From Elysia crispata (lineage: Eukaryota; Mollusca; Gastropoda; Plakobranchidae), in the NCBI GenBank assembly GCA_033675545.1, contig JAWDGP010003891.1, positions 259,501 through 323,500 on the forward strand: DNA of 64,000 nt. Direction: 5' to 3'. Shown one piece after another: positions 47,466 through 60,323 of the stretch; position 1 is the stretch's first letter; every line of letters begins with the position of its first letter. The position numbers were made by a program, and so were the translations under genes. Below the pieces are notes generated by a model, which had not been told where the DNA came from, made no database searches, and worked only from the letters and a program-made list of their open reading frames with translations.

Positions 47466-47636
47466 AATAATTTAAGGTGTAAACAATCAACCAACTTGGA
47501 CTTCCATATTATTTGTAATGTCACTAGTCTATATTGATGAAGCCAATTTTTAGGCGAAACTTTTAAATGCAATTTTGAATTTTGTACTCTTTGACCAAAT
47601 AAGTCCAAGTTGGGTGACTGTTTACACCTTAAGTTA
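47466..47636. repeat. inverted repeat with about 33-bp arms between ACT/TAC arrays
   Basis: The left arm (47466-47500, AATTTAAGGTGTAAACAATC onward) is complementary to the right arm (47600-47636, GTTTACACCTTAAGTT at its outer end), with a few mismatches and a spacer of about 100 bp. It could be a small element or a hairpin. Confidence 0.8.
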
Positions 47637-47639
47637 CTT

Positions 47640-47640
<1 letters not shown>

Positions 47641-47722
<82 letters not shown>

Positions 47723-47811
47723 GCTACTGCTACTGCTGCTGCTGCTGCTGCTGCTGCTATCACTGCTACTACTACTATTACCACTATTTCTTTTACTGCT
47801 ACTACTTCTTC
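47641..47811. repeat. (TAC)n/(TGC)n trinucleotide array
   Basis: About 27 TAC units, then TGC units and degenerate pyrimidine-rich triplets. Poly-Ser, poly-Leu and poly-Tyr frames here are artefacts. Confidence 0.95.
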
Positions 47812-49024
47812 TTTTTCGCAGATGCAATTATTTTTTTCCCCTATAGATTTTCTTCTAAATTCTTATTCCTCCTTCAGTCTGCTTGATCCAGAACTTAAAT
47901 CTTTGCTTGATCTATTACTTTGAATTTTTCCGCAATGCATATCATGATGCGAACACGTATATATATTAAATCTCAATCCTGAAATTTTTAATTATAATTA
48001 TGCACGTGATTACTTGTTTCCAGTGGATTGCTGTTATAATTGACCATGAAATCAGGACAAAATTTATATGAAGCTCCTAGTTAAGATCGAGAAAAATTAT
48101 ATATCTTATTTAGAATCCAAATTAATTGTTCTTGTTTTTTCCGATCCTGTATCCTTTATAGATGAATTAGCTTTAATTTTAGGAGCACAACTGAAGGTTA
48201 AGCATTGCAATACAGTTGTTCATTTTCAACCTGAGAAGCAACAACTACATACAATGTCCTTTAATAACGAGTTGTGACGTCTACAAGCACAAAGTCTATT
48301 GAGCTCGCTTCAAGCTATAGATGAGAACTGACCCCTCGAGGTCCGTATTGGGGGTTCCAATGCTTATTCAAGTGAATGCTCTTTGCAACCTGTCTATTAC
48401 CAGATCTAATACTCTTTATGACTTAAAAACTCGGATTTTCAATCTGATAAATGATTTCACTCTCTGTCACAATATAACTATTTAAATAAGTCTTGACATT
48501 ATTTTTATTCGGCATTTTATGATTAATTTGCAGTGCGTATCAAACAATTTAAGCTGGATTTTTTTTTGTGTGTGTTTTTTTTTTCAAGTTACGATTGATT
48601 CGCCCTCATTTTAGATGTGCATTTATCTGTATGTGCAGACTTGGGAGGCTTTCACTGCGAATTCCTCCGTTATTATCCAACCCACACTTTTGAAACTTTG
48701 CAGGCGTCTACAGCATTCATGTGGCTAGGTTCTTATTCGTAAAAAATCAACACAAACTGCTTTCCTCGATTTCCTCAAATTGCTTTGTTTCGTCAACATA
48801 GGCTAACTTACGATCACCAATTTCGCACGCCATTTTGTAAAATCCAAATTTATTCATCCATTAAAAAAAAACAAACATTGATTATCATGTACGTTTAAAT
48901 AACTGCGCGGCTAAGAATTCCTGCAAGGCACTGCACTTTTATGCGCTTTATGCGAAATTTCACAGCTTTCTAATAAGCGATCTAAATAGATTGGGAAAGT
49001 GTAGAATTAGTCGATTTTCTTCAT

Positions 49025-49028
<4 letters not shown>
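47812..49028. other. non-coding
   Basis: No recognisable gene or repeat. Confidence 0.4.

Positions 49029-49070
<42 letters not shown>
49029..49070. repeat. (AT)21 microsatellite
   Basis: Perfect AT dinucleotides. Confidence 0.95.
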
Positions 49071-49072
<2 letters not shown>

Positions 49073-51106
49073 GGATCTTGTAAGTAAAAGGAGATATCAA
49101 GAGCATTTATTAGCCTCTTTAATACAAACACGCGCACCAGCCCCTGCAAATTGACGCCAGGTTCCTGTTTGTATAACGGGGTTTACAGTTTGTATTAAAT
49201 GTTTATAGTTCAAGTTTATTGTTTTAGGTGTTACTTTGCTTAGTTGTTTTCAGGAAAATAGACGACCTGGCTTATATTTGGAAAATAATAGTTTGAGAAT
49301 GAAGTTTGAATTTACTATTTTAACTTTATGTCATGCCAAATGCATATCTGTTTTATAGAAATGTGACCCCAATAATTCTAGCGTCTGATTACTCTCTGCC
49401 TGATCCTTCTTAGAATGTTATAGTTCCTGCATGTATCATGTCAATTTTCAGTTTTAAAAAAAGAAATATGTGGAGAGTTTTAACGAATGAGAGAATAAAA
49501 GTGAACATTTAAAAATCACTTTGAACCATTCTAACCCATTATTGCGTATGATAAAAGATATTGTCCCCACCTTTTCTTCGAGTTCGGTACCAAAAGTTAA
49601 AAAAAAATTACCAACTGATGAAAGAGACAGTTGCTAATAATTTTGTTGCAATATGCCAATGGTGAGGACTTTTTCAAAGTATGTGAATGCGTAACCTACA
49701 TTCAGTGGTACATCGTTTTGCATAATGGTCGCGCCATCATCAATGCAGTTACGGGCTTGCTGAAGGATCAACATGGCGTTGATATTTTTTGTTCAGTATA
49801 CAAATTCGTGAATAAGCTTAAGCATATACCAGATCTTGTAATAAGACTGTTTTAGATCTATTAAATAATTTCTTTTAATTAAGGTTTCTAAGTCACGGAC
49901 TTATATGACAAAAATGTAATATGGCTGACGACGAATTGTATGCATATATTGTGTATCATATCTATTTTTCACCCATCAATATACACTTGCGCACTCTTTC
50001 TGCCTTTCTGACAGTGTATGGCTGAAACTCCTAAAACTGCTGCCCAAATTTAATGATTTAACAGTGACTGAGAACGTTGTCTTTTAAGCCCCACGATAAC
50101 ATAATGAAGCCACCTAAGTATCAATTATTTGACAACTAATTATATTCTACAAGACAAAGTCTTTTTTTTTCCCCCAGACTGTTTATGAAATAAAATAACC
50201 CCCAATGACAGAGGAAAAGTCATCTCTCAGTAATGAGAGCTTTATCGTGCATGTATCAACTTGTCTACAATTATTATAAAGCAAATAGATGTCACGAGCT
50301 AGTTGCCGATCTTGCGACCGTTCCTTTTAACTTTAAATAGCGTACACCGCGCATACTAACTGCTGCGAGAGGTGAGCAGAGATATTGAGACACCTATGAT
50401 AGGTGGAAATAATCGATTAATCTTTTTAAATGGCATGACTTACAAACTTGTTTTCCCGATCTGAAGTTTTTACCCCTAGGCTGCGCATTGTAATGAGCAA
50501 ACATAATGATTTTTTCATGAATTAGAAGAAAATAATGAGTCTAAAACAAACAAAGCTTTATAACCATAATAATTCAGGTTTCATCATTAAACACTAAAGT
50601 TGCTACACTGAGCTCATTATCTTCATTAATGGGCCGGGTGCATAGATCGACTATACAATTACATGAAGAAAGCATTTGAACAAACGAAGGAGCTCCTTTT
50701 TATCTCATAATTTCTCTAAGAGCGTTAATTAGTTTTTGCAAACAAACGAATGAAAGTGAGGGAAGAGGTTTAATTTTAGAAAGAAGGCATAAGGTCGGTC
50801 CACGTTGATAAAACTTTGAAGGGAGACATCTAATCTTGATCTGCGTTGGTTCTCAGAGCAAGCGTGGTTGGAAACAAGTGCTCTGGAGAGAAACCTGTAG
50901 TCTCCATTTCACTTCGATATTTAAAGACAAGATTGAAGAAAAGAAAAACAAATAACGTTCCATCGCTATCACTCCAGTAACCTGGTAATGCTACCGCAGT
51001 AACAAAGCATGGACCTTGTCTTGAGGCTCAGTAGCTCATCCTCATTTTGAATGTTGGCATAAGGAACATTAACAACAAAATATAAAATCGTTTTTGACTG
51101 ACCGAT
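49071..51106. other. upstream region of the receptor gene
   Basis: No coding exon recognised. The 5' leader of the receptor is presumably near 50800-51106, but no core promoter motif is clear. Confidence 0.4.
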
Positions 51107-52342
51107 ATGGAGACCTCAACAGGCCCGATTCTATTTGTAAACATCACAGAGGGGCAAACTTTTCCTCAGACGAGTCTCGGTTTCCTGCAGACCGCCCAGG
51201 CCGTTTTGTTGAGGCGATCACTTTACTATATAGTAAACCCGACGATACTTTCCGCCTCTGTGGTCGCCAACAGCATCAATGTCGCTATGTTCATCACCAT
51301 GGGTCTCTCGGATGGAATGTCCTGTCTCTTTCTGGCCCTGTCTGTCTCCGACCTGCTGAACTGTTCCCTTATGTTGGGAGAGAGGATATCAGGAGCTTTG
51401 CAAGTATTTGGGAAGCAAGAGCCTTACGTCAACCTTTTGGCTCTGAGCTTTATTTTTTCTCGAAATGCGAACACATGGCACATAGTGTCAACACTTCTCA
51501 CCGTGTTCGCTGCTATTAACAAATGTGCATGTGTCACATTCCCTCTTACTTTCCGGTTTTTCTTCACCCGCCGGCGCTCAATATTTGTAATAGTGGCCAT
51601 TAAAGCGTCTGTCGTAATTTCTTACAGCCCTTTATTTTACATTGACCGCCTTGGACCCTATTTCGATGGAAGATTAAACCGTACACGCATTGGCTACCAG
51701 ACTAGAAGTCGAAAGCTTTATAGAGAAACTGCCGATTACTATCTATTTGCACATTTTACATGCTTGCAATTTACTGCCTTGTGTGTCACAATCATGTGCG
51801 TAGTTGTTATGACTTTCAAACTTAAAGAGGCAGCCAGAATGAGACAAAACATGAAAGCAGGTCGATCCAAAGAAAGTGATCTTGGGACAAAGAAGAAGCA
51901 GTGTGGGAGTTCTGGTGCAGCAGAGGAAAAAGTCGGTGTCCCCATGGAAGCTAAAGGTCCTGACAACCGCTCCGAAGTCCAGGAGAAAGAACTTCTCTCG
52001 GAGACAGGCGACGGCGCTGGAGGAGGGAGCAGTGCCAAGGATCAGGTCTTCAGCAGCAGGGAGCTGCGCGTGTTGAGCTCCGTCAATCTGACGTGTGCGA
52101 TCTTCATAGGTGGAACGGCACCATATGTCATGTTAACAGCTTTCGCATTGTTTCTACCTTCCTTCGACCATAGAGGCCAAGATCGCACTCTTTACCATAT
52201 AGTGAAAAGTTCTCAAGATATTTGGTATTATGGCAGCACAGCGATAAATATCTTTGTTTACTATAAATATAACAGCAAGTACAAACAGGCTTTCAATTCA
52301 ATTTTTGGGTGTTTTCAGGGAGGACAACAAGCAACGAACTGA
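51107..52342 (+). CDS. intronless rhodopsin-like (class A) seven-transmembrane receptor, orphan, mollusc-expanded type
   Basis: 411 codons, ATG to TGA, uninterrupted. Predicted TMs at about 41-65, 71-93, 122-145, 157-176, 212-238, 322-350 and 364-388; extracellular N-terminus with a glycosylation site at N12; a long charged loop 3 (239-320, rich in Lys, Glu, Gly and Ser). TM2 keeps LALSVSDLL. The DRY box after TM3 is replaced by NKCACVTFPL, TM6 lacks CWxP (GGTAPY instead), and TM7 has STAINIFVYYKYNSKYKQAF in place of NPxxY followed by helix 8. The usual TM3-loop 2 disulphide cysteines are not evident. Divergent single-exon receptors of this style are numerous in gastropods, and some are proposed chemosensory or peptide receptors. 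The ligand cannot be told from sequence. No frameshift or stop, so it is probably functional. Confidence 0.88.
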   Translation: METSTGPILFVNITEGQTFPQTSLGFLQTAQAVLLRRSLYYIVNPTILSASVVANSINVAMFITMGLSDGMSCLFLALSVSDLLNCSLMLGERISGALQVFGKQEPYVNLLALSFIFSRNANTWHIVSTLLTVFAAINKCACVTFPLTFRFFFTRRRSIFVIVAIKASVVISYSPLFYIDRLGPYFDGRLNRTRIGYQTRSRKLYRETADYYLFAHFTCLQFTALCVTIMCVVVMTFKLKEAARMRQNMKAGRSKESDLGTKKKQCGSSGAAEEKVGVPMEAKGPDNRSEVQEKELLSETGDGAGGGSSAKDQVFSSRELRVLSSVNLTCAIFIGGTAPYVMLTAFALFLPSFDHRGQDRTLYHIVKSSQDIWYYGSTAINIFVYYKYNSKYKQAFNSIFGCFQGGQQATN

Positions 52343-55300
52343 TGATTGATTTGGACCAAGGTCACTTATAAATAACATCAACAACAAAAACAACAACAAC
52401 AAATTCTCATCCTACCTTAAAGAGTAACGTGCATATGATCATATCTTTTAATTGTAAAACAATACATGTACGCGTATAGTTTTTACAACATCGTTGCTTT
52501 ATATGAGTAGGGACTGACTCGAGTTAGATAAACACGGGTCATTAAGTGTAGGGAGATGTTACTTTACAAAAAAAAAAAAGAAAAAAGAAGTTTTTGTACC
52601 TTGCAAGAAGTCAGGAGCTCAGTTCAATCACCAAAAGCTTTTAAAAGACACCTTGTATGCAATTTGGTCGTAGAATATTTTTTCTGTACCGATTTAAGCG
52701 TTTTGTGTAGATTAATTTTTTTTCCTTCTATGACTTGAATTTGTTCACCACCTTTGGTTTATTATCTTCATTGTTTTTGAATAGTTAATGTACCTCAATA
52801 CAGACATTATTGTTTGATGTGCTTGCGAATCTTTAAATTTAATGAGAATTTAAGAAAAAATGTAAATCGTATTTCTCATATCATTTTATGAAGCATGAGT
52901 TGCTCTGGAGCACAATGCTCATCCTTTTATCTAGCAAGATTATTCAACATAAGGTCAAGACTTAAGTCAGCGGTCGATGAGTTGAAGATCTCATATTTCC
53001 CGCTCCATTCTCCCCTGCTGGAGGAGGTTTACAGTATGGTAGTGGTGGTGCTTGTGTGGGGTAAAGGGAAAATAGAGTTATCTTTGATATGGGCATGCAA
53101 TATCAGGCTAACTCAGGAATAAATTCGATCGAGGTGATAATATATTAGACTATAATAAATGATAAAGTAGATAGTTCTGCCAGAAGAATGATATCTTATA
53201 AATCTTCATTTTACGTTCCTTATTAAAGGGATTCTTGTTTTAGCCTTTCATGAGGTTTATCGCTTATTCGCCCGGGAGTAGTTTATATGCATACACACTT
53301 TATCGCGTAAAAAGTTGTTTATACTGGAAGATAGTTCTCAACTTTGTTGTAGGCAGCTCTGAAAAAGGTCGTCTTCTGAGTCCTGGTACATTTTGATCAT
53401 TATTCAGTTTGTGTAAATTGCGGGTGATAAGGCTGTGCAAGATTTGATATTGAAATCTCTCGAGTTATTTTGTCTTGGTTATACCTGTATCACATTTCAC
53501 AATTTGTTTATTATGTAACCTTTTGTTCAGGGGAAATTTCATTGGACATTTATAAGTATTTCCTCACTTAAACTATCTCAGATCTTATGAAAATTCCATA
53601 TGTCATATGCGTATCGTTTGATAGTTTGAGTAATTCCAAGAAACTTTAAAAAAAATACGAAATTTGGCGAGCGGACCCTCTCTTACAATTGATGATATGA
53701 AAAAGGGGGGGAGGCGGCTATGAAGGATTGACACAGGATCATGAAGACGTAAAGTCCTCAAACTTGCTTGAGATAAATGACGCGTTGACTCTTTTGCGAC
53801 GGACGGATTATAAGAAATAAGAGATAAAAATAAGGAAATAAAATTAATGTACAATAATACTTCTGAAAAATGCCTCTAAGAACGCATATATCATGCCAAA
53901 GCAATGCCGTATGACGAGAGAAGTCATTGTTTTTAGCCTGACAGTGACAAAGCGCCGTCACAATGATATGACATAAATCTCATTTCATACAAATGCAGAC
54001 TTTTTTTTCTGTTTACCTGCCTGAAGGTTTCACTTGCCCTGCTTCGACATTGAACTGTACAGTACATCTGTATCCATCTCTCAGGGAGGTTTATTTGGTA
54101 TGATCTCCAGGTGATCTTGGACAAGCTCCTTCACGCATAGGATTCGCTCTCGCGTGGATCGTCTATCATTTGAGTTTAGCAACCTCATCCATATTTTATA
54201 ATTGTTTGTCCATGCACTTTCATCGTCATATCGTTTCTTTAGTAGAATGAAGACTATAATTTTTAAAATTTCTTTACTGCTTCCAACTCTGGCTTATTTT
54301 GAACAAGAAATTCGTTGAATTTTTATGCAGGCCTACGTCTTTAAAATATTTAAAATTAGTAAGCTCTGGGCAAAGATATGCTATATTTAGAAATTTTCAA
54401 ACTTTTTTTTATGGGTGCACATTTCATTTTTACCCAAGTGCTAAAACTCAGTTAACCAAAATTTCGTCTTGTGCTTCTTTTACTCATGCCCCTTTTCTTA
54501 AGTATAACGTCACCACTAGGCTATCTTTGCTTGTTTTCTTTCATGTCTTCATGTTTTGCTTCCTTGACTTTATTTTTGCTTACTTTCACTAACAAAGGGG
54601 TGTAGTTATAACAATCTAACTTCTAGTTGCATGCAATATTAATGGATGACAAGTCTGCATAATTCAAAAATAAGAAAGCAAATAATATACAAATCAATAG
54701 TTATGATCTTCACCCATCACTTGTTACAAGTGAAACCAGTACTGGAACGCAGCTCTCGGTAGAATCGTGAATTTTTTACCAACAGATACGTTTTTCTGTA
54801 TTTTGTAAGACAATGAAGGAGTCGATGCATTATCATTGATAAAGAGAGTATCACATGAGTATAACTTTTATTCATTCCGAATATAATAAATGATTCAAGG
54901 TTTTCTATGAGATCAGGTAAGGCGTGGTATTTGAAGTTATTTTTATACAAGCTTTTATTATTTTTTTTTGTCTCTTTGTTTTTGTGGACGTGGTTGATTC
55001 TGGCTTTTCCATTCCAAAGATTTCTATCAGTTCATTTGCAATGCGCCACTGCTCATCTGCTGTTCCGTGTCATTTAAATAAATAAATTCTCTTTAAAATT
55101 GAATGCGCATTTTGAAGGGCTGGGCAAAAATGTAAAAAAAAAAAATTGTTTTCAACATAAATAAATCGTGGACAAATCTTTCTCTTTAACTTAATGACTC
55201 ATCTTTTTCATTTGTATACACACAGAAGTATGCTTAGCACTGTGTAACTCTGAGTCTTTGAAGAGTCCTTTAAAATTTAAAATTAGACAAAATTATGCTT

Positions 55301-57083
55301 CAGGCTTTAGGAGATTTAGAACATTCAGTTTTCAACTTTTTTTTGTTACTTATAAAGTCTTGTCAACACAATCTTCACATCTGGGTATTATGATCCGCTC
55401 AGAAGACAGAAAATGAGAAATGATCCTTTTGTTTCGTCAACAAATTGCGTTGGATAATTATCAACATAAATGTTTTCCTCCAGTGAATCTTATCTCAAAC
55501 ATTTCTTCCTCTACGTGTATTCTGTGAGATCATATTGAGCCGCTATGTCTACAGCCCCATCCTCAATTTTGAACCAATCTGCTTTAGTTTTAGAGTGACA
55601 AATTTCTACCGTTTGAATTATGGTCCGGCCAAGAGTAGGAATCATCCATTTCTTCCTCTTCCTCATTACCCTCGCTATTTAAAAAGGCCAGTCTTTACGG
55701 CGATCCTGCTGTATCTCTAGGATATACCGCATTGCTTCTTTTGTTGCCTCTGGCCAGATAAAGCTCAATGTATATAATTTTCTCTCGGCGAATAGTCAGT
55801 GTTCCAGACGTGACAGCCGAGTTGTCTAGCGCAGCCCAGCCTGGCTGGCGTGCGGGGGCGCGCTACGACTGCGCTATTTCAGCTTCCTACTGGCTGAACG
55901 GGGCAATTTTCAACTTAATTACAGTTTTAACTTTTTTTTTCTTCTTTCTTTTAATTCTTCTTTGTCTTATGCCATGAAAACCTTGGACTGTTTTTTTTTT
56001 TTTAAATTGTTTTACGTGACCTTTAAGCCTTTGAGTTGTTACCTAGCTGACTTCCTTAGCTATCTGGTTTTCTGATTGTTAAAAGTAAACATGAAATGAT
56101 CAAATTTGAAACCTTCATTTGAGTTAACTGGCTGCTCTTTTGCACAACAGCTTTAAAGTTACATGGTTAAGATCTTGCTACTGCCTATAGTTTAAAGACA
56201 GGTTGTTAGCCTTGCAACAAGTCCACGTATGCAGTCGTAAAAGCTGTAGATTATTCTGTTACTTTTACTTCATCACCGGTAGTTATTCAACACCCTCTAT
56301 ATCACAAGCACTGATGCTACCTTTGCTTCCTTATTGTTTCCAGTATAAAAAAAAAGAGCTGCATCAACGTGCTTTTACTGTCGAAAGAAAATGTTGGAGG
56401 TCCTAGGCGTGAAGGCCTCTCGGGCAGGGGATGGCATGCTGTTAACTGGCGACTTTTTTTTTATCGAAATTTTACAAGGAAATCTTTGTTAGTCAGCTCA
56501 CCACGCGGGAGGTTTTTTCTTTTATTTTGCTGCAAACTCACGCTGTATACCCATATCTCTGCTTTAGTTTTCTATGCCATTACATTGCTAGCTCAATTTT
56601 TTTTTTTTATTCTTTGAATCTATCCTTAGTAGCAAGTACTTATACCGTTTTAATTGTTAAGTACACTACTTGATTTAAGGCTCCATATAGTTCTTTGATT
56701 TCATACAGTTTCTGGTCTTTATTGAAGCCTATTGAGCATATCTCCTCACATGATTCTTCCCAATAAATGTTCTCACAACATTAAGTATTTCTTTCACTCA
56801 GGTTTATTTTAAACTTTCTCAGATTCTTGCTCAATTCTTCATCGGTCTGTTCGGTATGCCCCCCCAATCCTCTCACACAAACTCTTTTCTTGCACAGCAG
56901 GACCATTCATGCGCTCGACGTTATTGGTTATTAAATGGAGCAGAAAGTGCGTTATGTTGTGCATGTGTAGCATCAAAGGTGGTGATGCATTACCCACTCC
57001 ACATGCTTTTCCTCTTGTCTTCCACATTTCGAAACATTTATTATCTCCCACCATTCAAACGTCAATCTCATCTGGCTCTTTAG
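52343..57083. other. receptor 3' flank and intergenic/intronic DNA
   Basis: AATAAA at 53118-53123 is the first canonical poly(A) signal after the receptor stop. A GC- and CpG-rich patch at 55800-55910 stands out from the AT-rich surroundings but contains no recognised exon. Nothing else identified. Confidence 0.4.
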
Positions 57084-57234
57084 GCTTGACATGGCTTCAG
57101 CGCGAGTCACGCCCAGCAACAGCTGCGATGAAAGCCTGTTGCTCTTGAGTGGTGAGCAGCTCCTGGTCAAACTACTCAAGCAGAGACTCAGCTCGGCGAT
57201 AGAGTCACGTAGCCTTCTTAACAAAATACACAGG
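57084..57234 (+). CDS. candidate coding exon, unrecognised
   Basis: Flanked by a plausible acceptor (ctctttag) and donor (AGG|gtaaaa). The open frame contains an ATG at 57091 (MASARVTPSNSCDESLLLLS), then a predicted amphipathic helix (GEQLLVKLLKQRLSSAIESR, then SLLNKIHR). If unspliced, the frame stops at 57247-57249 after 52 residues. Base composition is richer in GC than the surroundings. No family is recognised; it could be an internal exon, a first coding exon or chance. Confidence 0.3.
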
Positions 57235-57610
57235 GTAAAAAAAAAATAAACGATAATATTGTACACAAAAACAGGATTGTAATCTCTCTCTTATTTAGGC
57301 TCGTCTTGAATCATCCTAAGGGTTTTGTTCACGCATACGTCTTACAAGTTGACGCGATTGTGAAAAAATCTGACGAGTTCGGATAACTCACGAGACATCT
57401 AATTTGCTTGTAGCCTCCTTTTTGATCATGGAAATCGTAATGAACCATCGTGAACGGGTGACGAAAACAGTAGATTTACATAGGTCATGATAAAACATTA
57501 CTTAAGAGCCTTCCCTGTAAAGCTATTTGACTATGAAAAGATTACTTATCAGTCCCAGATTTGATTACATTGTGGTACATGGCATCTCTTGGAGCAAATG
57601 TCATATTGTT

Positions 57611-57931
57611 TCAATCGGCAGTTAAACTTATCCTTATCTTCGCATTCTTTCTAGGAGACACTTTTAAACTTTCCTGATCATTGCAAGATGTACCGGTATA
57701 AAAAAAAATTGTTTCAACCAGTGGTCCTAGTCCTGGAGCTATGGAGTTGTAAGCACAATATATCCCTCGTCTAGTACAATAGAAATCTTCGTCCTCTCTT
57801 TGTTTTGTATGCACAATGACGGCTGTGATAATGGCCTTTTCGTGAGGTAACCGCCCTGAAATCTGGAAAGACATTTCCTCGCAGGTTTGAGCTACGCCGT
57901 CGTTGATGGATAGAATCACGGTCCAAGCTCA
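57611..57931 (-). CDS. candidate exon or open frame, unrecognised, extracellular-like
   Basis: Open on the minus strand for about 105 codons after a TGA at about 57932, ending at a TGA at 57611-57613. Normal codon and residue mix, not repeat-derived: INDGVAQTCEEMSFQISGRL, ITAVIVHTKQREDEDFYC and IAPGLGPLVETIFFYTGTSC. Several spaced cysteines and beta-like hydrophobic alternation suggest a secreted or Ig-like fold fragment. No clear acceptor was seen and no family is recognised. Confidence 0.25.
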
Positions 57932-58307
57932 TCATTTCTAGTCTGCGTCGCTAGGGCTTGACTGGCTAGGATTGTAAGGCTGTAGATGACCCTACACTGG
58001 ATAAAACTATAGCAACCAAACTATCACACGACAGAGGGGACGTCAAAGTCCAAATCTATCCGTTTTTTGCGTGATCGTGAGGAGTTTTTATAATGCTGTT
58101 CTAATAGCTAATGAGTGAGTGGATGTCCCGCGTGAGAAAATTAGTAACGACCCCTCATCATACTATGTTGCAAATGGTTAGCTGAGAAATGACGGTGTGT
58201 GCCACTATTTTAATGATCGTGTGACTTTGACAAAATACGTCACATTGTTTCATGTCAAATCAAAATGATATTTTTCCTCCTCCCCTTTCCTCTTCCCACC
58301 GCCCTTT

Positions 58308-58309
<2 letters not shown>
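57932..58309. other. non-coding
   Basis: Nothing recognised. Confidence 0.4.
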
Positions 58310-58378
<69 letters not shown>

Positions 58379-58424
58379 ACTCACTCTCCCTCCCTCTCTG
58401 TCTCTCCCCCTCTTTCTCTCTATC
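58310..58424. repeat. (CT)n microsatellite with degenerate right flank
   Basis: About 32 CT units, then CACT, CCCT and TCTA variants. Confidence 0.95.
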
Positions 58425-60152
58425 TATCTGCGCGTATATTTTGTACTCACCTAAAAGGTAATCTATCTCTTAGGAGTGTCAAAGGTCTTCACATCAAAAG
58501 TTACCCATTTTCACAAGCACAATAGATAATATTTTTGCAAAGGTGTGTCAGTAAAATTTCCCCAATATTCCGCCAAAACCTCAAGAGTAATTCTTCGCAA
58601 CATTTCCAGTCTTCAACAACTCTCAGTATCCTGTTACTGAAAGACGCAGCAAAGCATCATAAGTTTTCAGTCCTAAGCTCTGTAAATCATGATCTTAACC
58701 TATCACCCATGGCACAAACCTCAAAACGTGTTTTTAAAGAAGACAGAAGGAGAGCTTCGCTTAACCTCTCCATTAAAAATCATGACACCTGGTTGTAAAA
58801 ATTGTATCTTGCTCTCAGCCCTTACCCTCCCCGACTGTCTGAGTGATTGTGCTCCAGTGCCTGCCTGATCTTGTTTCTTTTGGCGCTCACGCTCTTGTTT
58901 TCTACGGCCTGACGTTGCAAGCTGACAAGACAGAAGATGAGAATCGCAGCCTTCTCTCAGGCGATTTTAACGAACTGTTTAAACAGATTCTAAAAACTTT
59001 CCTTAATTTTTTTCCCGCAAGTGCATTGTTATCATCAATTCCAAGCAGTTTTTCTGATCGTCCTTGTCACATTGCCTGTGTTTGTCTTTTTTTTTTTTTT
59101 TTAGTTCATCGTTGTAGTTATCTTGGTGATTTTGCATCATGATTCTCGTCAAAAAAAAAAAAAAAAAAAGGAAAGATAGTCCCGCGCCGCATGCATCTGT
59201 TCTATAAAAAGGTTCAAGTCTGTACATTGTATTTCATGCTAATCATAATTATCAAAATCGCACGGCGAGAAGCACTTGCCGTTAAACTTGTGAGGTTTTT
59301 CCGCTGGGCGCAGGCTTTAGAAAATCAATCCTCTCATACCAGCACCTTATCATTGCATCATAGAATGGGGACTGAGAGCTGAGATAAAGTCGGCCACTGC
59401 TACCCTAGAAGGAAGATTGATCCGTGATAAATTTGTACCTTAAAACTGACAGACGTAAACTAATCTCTGTATGCAGGGGGGTAAGCGTGCACGTAGGCTG
59501 TATGTAGGCACCAGTGCATCAGAGAAGTGAGGCATAAACAGGCCACGGTGCCGCGTTGTAGTAGCCTACATGTAAATCTGAGAGCCAGAGAAGGCTTTGT
59601 GAGCAGGTGTTAGTGCGTGCAAGGGCCTCGTGGAGGATTCCATTACTCTCACGCCGAAAGATAATAATTATTATGCATTATTATAAACTTATTGTAATAT
59701 ATAATATGGTGATATTTTATTACGCATATCATGTTAATGGTTGGAAACGACACACTATTTGCAAAAAAAAAACTTTTAATTATACCAGATGCTAGCAAGA
59801 ACCCACACCATGCTTAGATTAATAGACAAAGTTTGGCTATATATAGACCTGTACTGTATCTTTATTCCCTTCTGGCATACTGTTTAAAAAAAAGGAAGGA
59901 AAATGCTTACGTTAAGTTTGGCCTAGGAAGAGTTGTTTGTAAATAAGTACATGTATTTAAGGAGTAATTAGGCATCCCATAGACATTTCTAGCGAACTGC
60001 CTGTGACTGACTTGCTCGGTCGGTTCAGATCGTCGTGCTCGTTACTAAATGTCCATTGAAACCCAAGTTCAAGTTCTCAAATCGTATTCTGCGTAGCCAA
60101 ACATATTCCTAAAATAAATCCAATTGCATTTCATTATTTTCTCTGTCCCTGC
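58425..60152. other. non-coding
   Basis: Contains a T run near 59090 and an A run near 59151-59169. No gene recognised. Confidence 0.4.

Positions 60153-60323
<171 letters not shown>

Noticed and set aside
55768-55977. GC-rich frame around 55800-55910
   Set aside because: Stands out in composition, but no domain, splice borders or conserved pattern could be recognised. Mentioned only as a composition anomaly.
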